Shown here piece after piece: positions 1 through 6,040 of a stretch of DNA of 8,155 bases (position 1 is its first letter; every line of letters starts with the position of its first letter). Both the position numbers and the translations under genes were made by a program. This stretch comes from Methylophilaceae bacterium UBA7525 (GTDB taxonomy: Bacteria > Pseudomonadota > Gammaproteobacteria > Burkholderiales > Methylophilaceae): positions 590-8,744 of the forward strand of contig DLMX01000076.1 of NCBI GenBank assembly GCA_002479405.1, in the 5' to 3' direction. The notes beneath the pieces are model-generated. The model saw only the letters and a list, made by a program, of their open reading frames with translations. It did not search any database and had not been told where the DNA came from.

Positions 1-223
1 CGAAGGCAAGTTGCGCCGCATACACGCGGCGATCATCGTTGACAAGCCCAGCCAGAAGCCGATGCTGATCGGCAAAGGCGGTGAAAAGCTCAAGCAGATA
101 TCGACCGAAGCCAGGCAGGATATGGAAAAATTATTTGGTGGCAAGGTCTGGCTGGAAGTCTGGGTCAAGGTCAAGGGCGGTTGGGCTGACGATGAGCGGG
201 CACTGAAGTCGCTGGGCTATTGA
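1..223 (+). CDS. era: GTPase Era, C-terminal KH domain (5' end outside window)
   Basis: This is the last 73 or so codons of Era, the essential GTPase that binds 16S rRNA near its 3' end and helps assemble the 30S subunit. The reading frame is open to the left edge, so the GTPase domain lies outside the window. What is visible is the type II KH domain: a beta strand, the IGKGGEKLK loop (the GxxG-type RNA-binding signature), the helix ISTEARQDMEKLF, and the family's characteristic ending LEVWVKVKGGWADDERALKSLGY-stop, which closely resembles the E. coli Era C terminus. It stops at TGA 221-223, ten bases before the convergent pagP stop. No terminator is visible between them. In many proteobacteria era follows rnc and precedes recO; here pagP intervenes. 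Identification is very secure. Confidence 0.97.
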   Translation, partial: EGKLRRIHAAIIVDKPSQKPMLIGKGGEKLKQISTEARQDMEKLFGGKVWLEVWVKVKGGWADDERALKSLGY

Positions 224-233
224 CACAGTCAGC

Positions 234-797
234 TCAGAAACCGAATCTGGACCAGAAAAACAGAATATTGCCATTGCCTTTGCCGCCGGGCAGATAGGCG
301 GTATTCAGCGCAAACCTGTCATAGTTGACGGAAGCGATCGGCAGGATTCCCGGGATGGGGAAGTTGTTGGCGATATCTGCGCGCGAAGTCAGAAAGGCGG
401 TATAACCAATGCCGCCATGCAAGCCGTTACGATCGCCCCACATCCACTGATGCCCATATCCGGCCACGGGTTGCAGCTTGCTGTGCGAGTCCGAAAAGGC
501 CATCAGGTAAAGGCCTTCCCAATTGCCGGAATCATTGTAATGGCTGCGCCCATAGCCCAGTCCCCACGTGAATTCCCGGAATGAATCGACCTTGTCATCG
601 CCATAAGCAAAACGCAGGTGATGGGTGTACATGGGCAGGTAAAGGTCGTGAGAGCCATGGTGCCAAACGTCCTTCACCCGCTTGCAGGCCTGTTCGTAGA
701 GTGAGAACCTGCTGTCGCAGTCTGCATATGCTAGTCCGCTAAAGAGCAGACCGCATATCAATGTGCCGATAAAGCGTAACTGATTCAATGGAGTCAT
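234..797 (-). CDS. pagP: Lipid A palmitoyltransferase PagP
   Basis: PagP is an outer-membrane eight-stranded beta-barrel enzyme that moves a palmitate from a phospholipid to lipid A, strengthening the membrane against cationic peptides. The 187-residue product starts with a signal peptide (residues 1-25, ending GLAYA, probable cleavage before Asp26). The mature part aligns by eye with E. coli PagP: DLYLP...HLRFAYG, GNWEGLYLMAFSDSHSK, PVAGYG, ILPIASVNY, YLPGG..NGN, and a final aromatic residue as in barrel proteins. The catalytic trio appears intact: His60, Asp103 and Ser104 match E. coli His33, Asp76 and Ser77. Gly115 matches Gly88, the floor of the hydrocarbon ruler that selects C16 chains. 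Two cysteines (27 and 38) sit in the N-terminal helix region and could pair. The ATG at 797 has no good Shine-Dalgarno; an 11-bp palindrome (803-813) lies just upstream. The gene is convergent with era and divergent from recO, so it is its own transcription unit. Confidence 0.93.
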   Translation of the reverse strand: MTPLNQLRFIGTLICGLLFSGLAYADCDSRFSLYEQACKRVKDVWHHGSHDLYLPMYTHHLRFAYGDDKVDSFREFTWGLGYGRSHYNDSGNWEGLYLMAFSDSHSKLQPVAGYGHQWMWGDRNGLHGGIGYTAFLTSRADIANNFPIPGILPIASVNYDRFALNTAYLPGGKGNGNILFFWSRFGF

Positions 798-907
798 TTC
801 TGGTTAATTTAACTACGTAACTGAATGACATTGGAAAAGTGTTAAAGGTTTCTCTGGTGCGGAGCCGCTTCAGTTAAAATGGAGCGTCACATTTTCAAGC
901 GTAATTC

Positions 908-1651
908 ATGGCTGTCAGTAATATCAGTCGACAGGACAATCAACCGGCCTTCGTGCTGCACACCTACCCCTTCAAGGAGACCAGTCTGGTGGTGGAGCTG
1001 TTCTCGCGCGATTTCGGGCGTGTGGCGGCAGTTGCCAAGGGTGCCAGACGACCCAGATCCGCCATGCGCGGTATGCTGCAATCCTTTCAGCCGCTGGTCG
1101 CTGCCTGGTCGGGCAAGAACGAACTGCGTAACCTGCATAGCCTGGAGTGGGGCGAAGGGCTGTTGCTGTTACAGGGGCAGGCCCTGATGTGCGGCTTCTA
1201 TATGAACGAACTGCTGTTGCGCCTGCTACCGCGCGAAGATGCGCATGAGGCCTTGTTCGATTACTATGCCTGGACTTTGCGAGCACTTTCCGGGAGTCAG
1301 GTCGGCAGTCCGGATACGGCAATCACATTACGCAGGTTCGAGCTGAAGATGCTGCAGGAGATGGGCTATGCCGTGCCCCTGGAGCATGATGAAGAAGGCG
1401 TGCCCATCGTGCCTGAGCGGTTCTATTTTTATATCCCGGAGCGCGGTGCCTGCAGTTTGCAGAGCGGGACCCGGCAGCAAATCGGAGTACAATTATCCGG
1501 CAAGACCTTGCTGGATATGGACCGCGACGAGTATGGCGAGGTGCAGACCCAGCAACAGAGCAAACAGTTGATGCGCATGCTGCTCGGCCATTATCTCGGC
1601 GACAAACCGCTGCATACGCGGCAATTACTGATAGATTTACAAGAATTATGA
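908..1651 (+). CDS. recO: DNA repair protein RecO
   Basis: RecO acts in the RecFOR pathway, loading RecA on SSB-coated gaps and annealing complementary strands. The 247-residue product has the usual family length (E. coli about 242). It begins with an OB-fold (roughly residues 10-80: AFVLHTYPFKETSLVVELFSRDFGRVAAVAKGARRPRS...), followed by the helical RecO_C region with NELLLRLLPREDAHEALFDYY and RRFELKMLQEMGY. A cysteine-rich zinc site is not seen, as in E. coli RecO. The ATG at 908 is the only reasonable start: an in-frame TAA lies at 902-904. No strong Shine-Dalgarno precedes it. It is the first gene of a tight operon; its stop overlaps the pdxJ start by 4 bp (ATGA, 1648-1651). The 110-bp gap from pagP must contain its promoter, but no convincing one was recognised. 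Confidence 0.95.
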   Translation: MAVSNISRQDNQPAFVLHTYPFKETSLVVELFSRDFGRVAAVAKGARRPRSAMRGMLQSFQPLVAAWSGKNELRNLHSLEWGEGLLLLQGQALMCGFYMNELLLRLLPREDAHEALFDYYAWTLRALSGSQVGSPDTAITLRRFELKMLQEMGYAVPLEHDEEGVPIVPERFYFYIPERGACSLQSGTRQQIGVQLSGKTLLDMDRDEYGEVQTQQQSKQLMRMLLGHYLGDKPLHTRQLLIDLQEL

Positions 1652-2370
1652 TCAAACTCGGCGTTAATATCGACCATGTGGCGACTTTGCGGCAGGCGCG
1701 CGGCACGCAGTACCCGAGCGTGGTGCAGGCTGCCCTGCGCGCAGAAGAAGCCGGGGCGGACAGCATTACCATCCATCTGCGGGAAGACCGGCGCCACATT
1801 CAGGATGCCGATGTCTATGCCTTGCGCCCTCTGCTGCAAACCAAGATGAACCTGGAAATGGCGGCGACCGGTGAGATGGTCGATATCGCGCTCAAGGTAC
1901 GCCCGCAGGATGTCTGTCTGGTGCCGGAGAAACGTGAGGAGCGCACTACGGAAGGCGGGCTGGATGTGGTGAGCAATCAGGACCGCATTGCGGAAATCTG
2001 CGACCGGCTGGGCGATGCCGGTATCCGCGTGTCGCTTTTCATTGCGCCGGATATCGAGCAGATCGAAGCTGCCAGTCAGGCAGGCGCGCCGGTGATTGAA
2101 ATTCATACAGGTCACTTTGCCGATACGAGCGGCACGGTGCAACTGCATGAACTGGAGCGCATCCGGCAGGCGGCAAGACACGCGCAGGAGCTGGGGCTGG
2201 TCGTCAACGCCGGGCATGGTCTCAATATCCATAATGTCCATGACGTTGCAGCAATTCCCGGTATGGAAGAACTCAATATCGGCCATGCCATCGTTGCGCA
2301 TGCGCTGTTTGTCGGCTGGGAATATGCGATTCGCGAAATGAAATCCCTGATGGTGGCGGCGGCAAAATGA
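1648..2370 (+). CDS. pdxJ: Pyridoxine 5'-phosphate synthase PdxJ
   Basis: PdxJ condenses 1-deoxy-D-xylulose 5-phosphate with 3-amino-2-oxopropyl phosphate to make pyridoxine 5'-phosphate, the ring-closing step of the DXP-dependent vitamin B6 pathway in the cytoplasm. The 240-residue protein is full length (E. coli 243). Signature segments of the TIM barrel are all present: LGVNIDHVATLRQARG at the N terminus, ITIHLREDRRHI with His43 (E. coli His45), TKMNLEM with Glu70 (E. coli Glu72), LVPEKREERTTEGGLDV, VSLFIAPD, IEIHTG, and VVNAGHGL with His190 (E. coli His193), then LNIGHAIVAHAL. It is translationally coupled on both sides: its ATG overlaps the recO stop, and its TGA (2368-2370) overlaps the acpS ATG by 4 bp. 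Confidence 0.97.
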   Translation: MIKLGVNIDHVATLRQARGTQYPSVVQAALRAEEAGADSITIHLREDRRHIQDADVYALRPLLQTKMNLEMAATGEMVDIALKVRPQDVCLVPEKREERTTEGGLDVVSNQDRIAEICDRLGDAGIRVSLFIAPDIEQIEAASQAGAPVIEIHTGHFADTSGTVQLHELERIRQAARHAQELGLVVNAGHGLNIHNVHDVAAIPGMEELNIGHAIVAHALFVGWEYAIREMKSLMVAAAK

Positions 2371-2744
2371 TATTCGGCATAGGTACTGATATCGTCGAAG
2401 TCTCGCGAATCGAGGATTCACTCGCGCGTTTTGGCAATGCGTTTGCCGAGCGCATCCTGAACGAGATGGAATGGCAGTCCTACATGCAGTCGAATACCCC
2501 TTCGCGGTTTCTTGCCAAGCGTTTCGCCGCCAAGGAGGCGTTTGCCAAAGCCTTGGGTACGGGCTTGCGCGGTCCGGCGACTTTCCAGAATATCGGCGTT
2601 ACGCATGATGACCTGGGCAAGCCGGTGCTGGATCTCGCGCCGGAGTTGCAGATACTGCTGGATGAAAAGGGTATTCGCTTCATGCACCTTTCCGTCAGTG
2701 ACGAGAAAAACCTGGCCGCTGCCTTTGTCGTGCTGGAAACCTGA
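2367..2744 (+). CDS. acpS: Holo-[acyl-carrier-protein] synthase AcpS
   Basis: AcpS transfers 4'-phosphopantetheine from CoA to a serine of apo-ACP, activating fatty-acid synthesis. The 125-residue length is normal for the small trimeric AcpS type. The N-terminal FGIGTDIVEVSRIE carries the metal-binding Asp8. The second signature, RFLAKRFAAKEAFAKALGTG, carries Glu57 in the KEAF motif. Later come LGKPVLDL and HLSVSDEKNLAAAFVVLE, also typical of the family. The start ATG overlaps the pdxJ stop in an ATGA, and the stop lies three bases before the next gene, so it is an internal cistron of the recO operon. Confidence 0.96.
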   Translation: MIFGIGTDIVEVSRIEDSLARFGNAFAERILNEMEWQSYMQSNTPSRFLAKRFAAKEAFAKALGTGLRGPATFQNIGVTHDDLGKPVLDLAPELQILLDEKGIRFMHLSVSDEKNLAAAFVVLET

Positions 2745-2747
2745 GTT

Positions 2748-3530
2748 TTGAGCGAGGTGGATTTTCAGCGCCGTTTCGCTGGCGTGCGTCGCCTCTATGG
2801 TGATGATGCTTTAACCAGGTTCCATCAGGCGCATGTTTGTGTCATCGGTATCGGCGGCGTCGGTTCCTGGGCGGCGGAAGCCCTGGTGCGCAATGCGGTG
2901 GGCCGTATCACGCTGATCGACCTGGACAATATCGCCGAATCCAACGTCAACCGGCAGTTGCATGCCGTCGATGGCGCATTTGGCAAGGCCAAGGTCACCG
3001 CCATGGCAGAGCGCATCCGCAGCATCAATCCGCAGTGCGAGGTTTTCGAGATAGAGGATTTCATCACGCCGGAAAATGCCGCAACGCTGCTGGCTAATGG
3101 CTATGATGTGGTGCTGGATGCGATTGATGACGCCAGGGCCAAGGTCGCGATAGCGGCCTATTGCCGACTACACAAGCAGCCGCTGATCATGACCGGTGGC
3201 GCCGGCGGCAGGCTGGATCCGGTGCGTATGCAAACCGCCGATCTGGCCAAAACCACCGGTGACCGCTTGCTGGCCAAGGTCCGTAACCAGCTGCGCCGCG
3301 ACCATGGATTTCCCAAGGGCGATAAAGCCCGCTTCAACATTCCCTGCATCTATTCGGATGAGCAGGTACACAAACCGCATAGCGAAAACTGTGATGCGGA
3401 TAGTGTCCTGACCGGGCTTAACTGCGCCGGTTATGGGTCATCTGTCTGTGTGACGGCACCTTTCGGCATGGCGGCTGCAGCGCTTGTGCTGAACCACTTG
3501 CGAAAATCCTCGTACGCTCACTCCGATTAA
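2748..3530 (+). CDS. tcdA: tRNA threonylcarbamoyladenosine dehydratase TcdA (CsdL)
   Basis: TcdA is an E1-like (ThiF/MoeB-fold) enzyme that uses ATP to cyclise t6A at tRNA position 37 into ct6A. The 260-residue product follows E. coli TcdA closely. RRFAGVRRLYGDDAL is at the start, and the nucleotide-binding loop VIGIGGVGSWAAEAL covers residues 32-46. Next come the acidic pair in LIDLDNI (Asp58, Asp60), NVNRQLHA (66-73), DAID (124-127) and TGGAGGRLDP (149-158). Cys226 in LNCAGYGSS matches the MDCASGFG cysteine of E. coli by position. The start is taken as TTG 2748, three bases after acpS; GTG 2757 is an alternative that would remove three residues. Neither has a strong Shine-Dalgarno, which suggests expression by coupling to acpS. 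There is no C-terminal membrane segment. The gene ends 30 bp from a convergent gene. Confidence 0.92.
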   Translation: MSEVDFQRRFAGVRRLYGDDALTRFHQAHVCVIGIGGVGSWAAEALVRNAVGRITLIDLDNIAESNVNRQLHAVDGAFGKAKVTAMAERIRSINPQCEVFEIEDFITPENAATLLANGYDVVLDAIDDARAKVAIAAYCRLHKQPLIMTGGAGGRLDPVRMQTADLAKTTGDRLLAKVRNQLRRDHGFPKGDKARFNIPCIYSDEQVHKPHSENCDADSVLTGLNCAGYGSSVCVTAPFGMAAAALVLNHLRKSSYAHSD

Positions 3531-3560
3531 GAATCAGGCCTTGCAACAGGCCATGGCTGT

Positions 3561-4040
3561 TCAATAGTCTCTAACCCAGACAAATACCAGGCGTTGGTGT
3601 TTCTTTGCTATCGTCACGTGATGCGTTTTGACTTCATCGTAAAGGTTTGCCGTAACGGTATATCTTCCTGCGGGCATTTTTGCTAACAGGAAAGGGCCTT
3701 GAGTTACGGTATCAAGGACAATATTGTTTTTCGTGTCTGTAATTTTTACCGGGATATTGGCGAGATAGTTTTCACCGCTGGCGGTTTTTTGTACGAAGAC
3801 CAGTTCGAGTGGATAATCTTTGCCGGCGTTGCGCATGGCCTGCGATTCGCAATATCCGATGCCCCCTGATACAAAAATCACTTCTGCAGATTCGGAGCTA
3901 TAGGTCTCTTCCGGCAGGCGGGTTTCCTCCTCGCTGCAGGGATCCTGTATGTAGGCATCGACATCTTCTTCGGCAGCAAGACCTGAAGAAAACACCAGCA
4001 TTGAGATCAGGACCGGCAGCATACGAAACAGAAATTTCAT
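3561..4040 (-). CDS. Exported protein with carboxypeptidase-regulatory-like beta domain
   Basis: The function of this 159-residue protein is unknown. It has a clear signal peptide (residues 1 to about 22: Lys2, Arg6, then a hydrophobic core ending SSGLAA), so it is probably periplasmic or secreted. After an acidic linker (residues 24-50) comes a segment VSGGIGYCESQAM, then a probable beta sandwich: YPLELVFVQKTASGENYLANIPVKITD, VLDTVTQGPFLLAKMPAGRYTVTANL, HHVTIAKKHQRLVFVW. This resembles small exported proteins with a CarboxypepD_reg-like fold, where a 'GPFLLAKMPAGRY' turn is common; no catalytic residues are evident. I choose ATG 4040 because GAGG (4047-4050 on the complement) lies six bases upstream. 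ATG 4055 and TTG 4061 would add residues ahead of the signal peptide. The gene is convergent with tcdA and separated from the TPR gene by about 210 bp, so it is probably monocistronic. Confidence 0.8.
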   Translation of the reverse strand: MKFLFRMLPVLISMLVFSSGLAAEEDVDAYIQDPCSEEETRLPEETYSSESAEVIFVSGGIGYCESQAMRNAGKDYPLELVFVQKTASGENYLANIPVKITDTKNNIVLDTVTQGPFLLAKMPAGRYTVTANLYDEVKTHHVTIAKKHQRLVFVWVRDY

Positions 4041-4063
4041 GATAATCCTCGACATGGTCAATG

Positions 4064-4092
4064 AATACAGGGGTTCATCATGAGCCTGTATT
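4064..4092. repeat. Inverted repeat, 8-bp arms, upstream of the exported-protein gene
   Basis: AATACAGG at 4064-4071 is matched by CCTGTATT at 4085-4092, with a 13-bp spacer. The structure starts 24 bp upstream of the chosen ATG (4040). It covers the -10 of a tentative promoter on the minus strand: TTGAAA at 4105-4100, a 17-bp spacer, and CATGAT at 4082-4077. It could be an operator or a 5'-leader hairpin. The repeat is seen directly; its role is inference. Confidence 0.5.
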
Positions 4093-4122
4093 TATTGTAT
4101 TTCAATAGGCTGTTTGTACTTT

Positions 4123-4215
4123 GGCAGGAGCTGCCGCAAGGATCCCGCCAATGTCCGAAAATGCACAGATGCATGCTGGCTTGCTTCGGCCAGTCAGTCC
4201 CGCATTCATGCAGGG
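4123..4215. repeat. Cluster of small hairpins between the two minus-strand genes
   Basis: Four short inverted repeats lie in this stretch. They are GGCAG/CTGCC (4123-4127 and 4131-4135), ATGCA/TGCAT (4161-4165 and 4170-4174), CTGGC/GCCAG (4176-4180 and 4189-4193), and an imperfect CCCGCA/TGC-A-GGG (4199-4215). Read on the minus strand, they follow the TPR-oxygenase stop. The ATGCA/TGCAT hairpin is followed by a short T4 run at 4161-4158, so part of this could act as a weak terminator for that gene. No open reading frame with a ribosome binding site was recognised here. Confidence 0.35.
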
Positions 4216-4254
4216 TTCCGCCCATATCCGGATCGTTAAGGTGATATATCCTTG

Positions 4255-5886
4255 CTATCCCATGCTGGAAAAACGCGGGGTTTTGGCATTCGCAGGTTTA
4301 ACATCGAATGCTACGCAGATTCTCTCTTCATCGGCGCTGAAGGGAATCGTGCGATGGAATACGGATGAAGGGAAGAAGCAGACGTCCCCGACCTTGGGTG
4401 CGACCAGCACGGTCGGAAAATCCTGATGCTTTTGCGGATAGTTGTCGCCGTGCGTGCTGAGTTCGATGCAGCCTTCGGCTTCGTTCGCCAGCCTCTTCGG
4501 GATTGCCAGATAGACGGCGCCACTGATCCAGCCTTCTTCGTGGATATGTGAACCAAGGTGCCCACCTTGGCGCATCCTGACATACCAGGAGCTGTTGAAT
4601 TCGATATCTTTGGGGAATTCACGAATGAAGGCGCAATCCTCATCCTTGTATTTCTGGTAGTAATTCCGTACGGTTTCCGCAATCAGCTCTGCCAATTTTT
4701 TGAACGATGCTTCCTTGCGCTTGAACAGGTTGCCGGATGACTGTATGCCATTGTGCAGGCGGCTCTGTTGGCGAGCGGAGATCTCTGCCTGGTCGATGTC
4801 GTGCAACAGTTCCTTCAGCAAGGGACTGTCAGGCTCGGCCAGTTCCTTGATGCTGCCGTGGTAGACAAAATCCAGCGGATTCTTGCAGAAATTGTATTCA
4901 TCCGGCTGATTGAAGTTGATCGCGTAATGCGTGGAGAGCGTGGCCAGAAGAGGCGAGCTGCTGTTGGCTTTTATGGCATCTTGCAATTTTTCGCGGAACT
5001 GATCGTAACGCTCGGTCTTGTACAGGCAATACAGGGCGCGTTCCCGCCAGTCATCGAACTGCGATTTCTCGAAGTGGGGAATTGCACGCTCCAGTTCGCC
5101 GTTGTCATAAAGGAATACCGCCAGATTGTAATTGGCACTGGCATTCTTCGGATCAATCTCCAGTGCCCGATTAAAATGCGCAACGGCTTCGTTCAGTTTG
5201 CCGTGATACCAGAGTGACTCTCCCAGATTGCTGTGGACGGTGGCCGAGTTGGGGTCGATGGCCAATGCCTGCTGGAAGCTGTTGATGGCATCCTCCAGCA
5301 GGCCCTGGTTGCGCAAGGCAGTGCCCAGGTTGAAATAGCCCTGGGCGTCGGCATGGATGGCAAGCGCCTTGCGATAGCAGCTGATGGCTTCATCCAGCTT
5401 GCCTTGCGTTTGCAGGATGGCACCCAGATTGCCGAGAGCTTCATAAAAACCGGGTTCAAGGGCAACGGCTTTGCGGTAGGCGGTCAGCGCTTCATCCAGA
5501 CGGTTGATGCTTTGCAGGGCAATGCCGAGATTGAAATAAGCAGGAGTCAGATTGGGTCTGAGGCTGACGGCCTTGCGATAGCTCTGGATGGATTCCTCGG
5601 TCTTGCCCAGGTGGCCGAGTACGACACCCAGATTGAAATGGATCTCGGCTATCTTGTTGTCCAGGCTGATGGCCTTGCGGTAAACGGTTTCAGCCTCGGC
5701 AAACTTGGCCTGATTCTCCAATGCTACGCCCAGTACATTGTAAAGGACGAACATCTGCGGATATTGCTGGATCAGATGCCTCGCGACGTTTTCCGCATGT
5801 CCAAATTGTCCTGCATTCAGCAGGTTGATGAGGGACTGCACTTCGGACTGAGGCGCAATCCTGGGTTGTTGCTTCTGCATTCTCAT
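4255..5886 (-). CDS. TPR-repeat protein with C-terminal 2OG-Fe(II) dioxygenase-like domain
   Basis: The 543-residue product is a two-part fusion with no signal peptide, so it is probably cytoplasmic. Residues 13 to about 285 are roughly eight tetratricopeptide repeats with near-regular 34-residue spacing, each of the form NLG..L...G...EA...Y.KA..L.P, which normally form a protein-binding superhelix. Residues about 300-543 resemble the small 2OG-Fe(II) oxygenase family (TIGR02466/PF13759 type). The visible parts are SHIHEEGWISGAVYLAIP with a possible metal site His449-x-Glu451, FFPSSVFHRTIPF with distal His511, and ERICVAFDV with Arg522, the expected 2-oxoglutarate-binding position 11 residues later. 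The substrate is unknown; protein or glycan hydroxylation is only a guess. ATG 5886 (or ATG 5880) is preferred. A GTG at 5937 extends the frame by 17 residues but lies about six bases from the predicted transcription start. The gene is divergent from htpG. Confidence 0.85.
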   Translation of the reverse strand: MRMQKQQPRIAPQSEVQSLINLLNAGQFGHAENVARHLIQQYPQMFVLYNVLGVALENQAKFAEAETVYRKAISLDNKIAEIHFNLGVVLGHLGKTEESIQSYRKAVSLRPNLTPAYFNLGIALQSINRLDEALTAYRKAVALEPGFYEALGNLGAILQTQGKLDEAISCYRKALAIHADAQGYFNLGTALRNQGLLEDAINSFQQALAIDPNSATVHSNLGESLWYHGKLNEAVAHFNRALEIDPKNASANYNLAVFLYDNGELERAIPHFEKSQFDDWRERALYCLYKTERYDQFREKLQDAIKANSSSPLLATLSTHYAINFNQPDEYNFCKNPLDFVYHGSIKELAEPDSPLLKELLHDIDQAEISARQQSRLHNGIQSSGNLFKRKEASFKKLAELIAETVRNYYQKYKDEDCAFIREFPKDIEFNSSWYVRMRQGGHLGSHIHEEGWISGAVYLAIPKRLANEAEGCIELSTHGDNYPQKHQDFPTVLVAPKVGDVCFFPSSVFHRTIPFSADEERICVAFDVKPANAKTPRFSSMG

Positions 5887-5949
5887 GAGTCGCACCAGTT
5901 TGGAATTGTGGGAGTGAAAAAGGTTTTTTTCGCACACTTTCTGTGCACG

Positions 5950-5977
5950 ATTATACTTAATGTAAGTGAGTTGTAAA
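5950..5977 (-). promoter_or_regulatory. Sigma-70-type promoter of the TPR-oxygenase gene
   Basis: On the minus strand, TTTACA (-35, 5977-5972) is followed by a 16-bp spacer and a perfect TATAAT (-10, 5955-5950). The predicted start is near 5943. This gives a leader of about 57 nt to ATG 5886 and leaves almost none for GTG 5937, which is the main argument for the shorter protein. Confidence 0.6.
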
Positions 5978-5998
5978 TAATATGTAACTAAGATGTAA
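5961..5998. repeat. Four TGTAA direct repeats at an exact 11-bp period
   Basis: TGTAA occurs at 5961, 5972, 5983 and 5994. Each copy is also followed by any base and then T (TGTAANT), and the first three 11-mers fit TGTAANTRAKW. The spacing is one helical turn, so all copies face the same side of DNA. This is the geometry of tandem half-sites for OmpR/PhoB-family response regulators; CpxR-type GTAAA half-sites look most similar. The second copy overlaps the -35 of the TPR-oxygenase promoter. The repeats are seen directly; the regulator is inference. Confidence 0.65.
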
Positions 5999-6011
5999 AT
6001 TTCTCTTCTGG

Positions 6012-6040
6012 CTTGAAAATCCTGGATTCAGCCCTCATAT
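6012..6040 (+). promoter_or_regulatory. Sigma-32 (heat-shock) type promoter of htpG
   Basis: CTTGAAA (6012-6018), a 14-bp spacer, and CCTCATAT (6033-6040) match the E. coli RpoH consensus CTTGAAA-N11-16-CCCCATNT, with one mismatch in the -10 element. The predicted start is near 6047, giving a leader of about 33 nt to the htpG ATG. HtpG is a known heat-shock gene in many proteobacteria, which supports the reading. Confidence 0.7.

Noticed and set aside
221..236. Bidirectional terminator between era and pagP
   Set aside because: Only a TGAC/GTCA mini-stem without a T-run is present in the ten-base gap.
1591..2421. Minus-strand open frame of 276 codons across pdxJ
   Set aside because: It is antisense to a full-length PdxJ with all catalytic residues; no independent support.
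3537..3552. GGCCT/AGGCC hairpin after tcdA as a terminator
   Set aside because: The stem is only five base pairs and there is no T-run on either strand, so it cannot be called an intrinsic terminator.
4121..4426. Plus-strand open frame of 101 codons overlapping the 3' end of the TPR-oxygenase gene
   Set aside because: It lacks a ribosome binding site and any recognisable motif. Its larger half is antisense to the conserved oxygenase domain.
4900..5830. DNA-level tandem repeats in the TPR region
   Set aside because: The similarity follows from the 34-residue TPR consensus in the protein. The nucleotide copies differ too much to be a recent tandem duplication.
5887..5937. N-terminal 17-residue extension of the TPR-oxygenase from GTG 5937, with a run of seven A and a possible A-AAA-AAC slippery site
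   Set aside because: The extension has no Shine-Dalgarno and starts about six bases from the predicted transcription start. The slippery run would be at the fourth codon with no stimulating element, so frameshifting there is not credible.
5233..5976. Plus-strand open frame of 247 codons antisense to the TPR region
   Set aside because: It is the mirror of the regular TPR codon pattern. The minus-strand frame has clear repeats, a promoter and a recognisable C-terminal domain.
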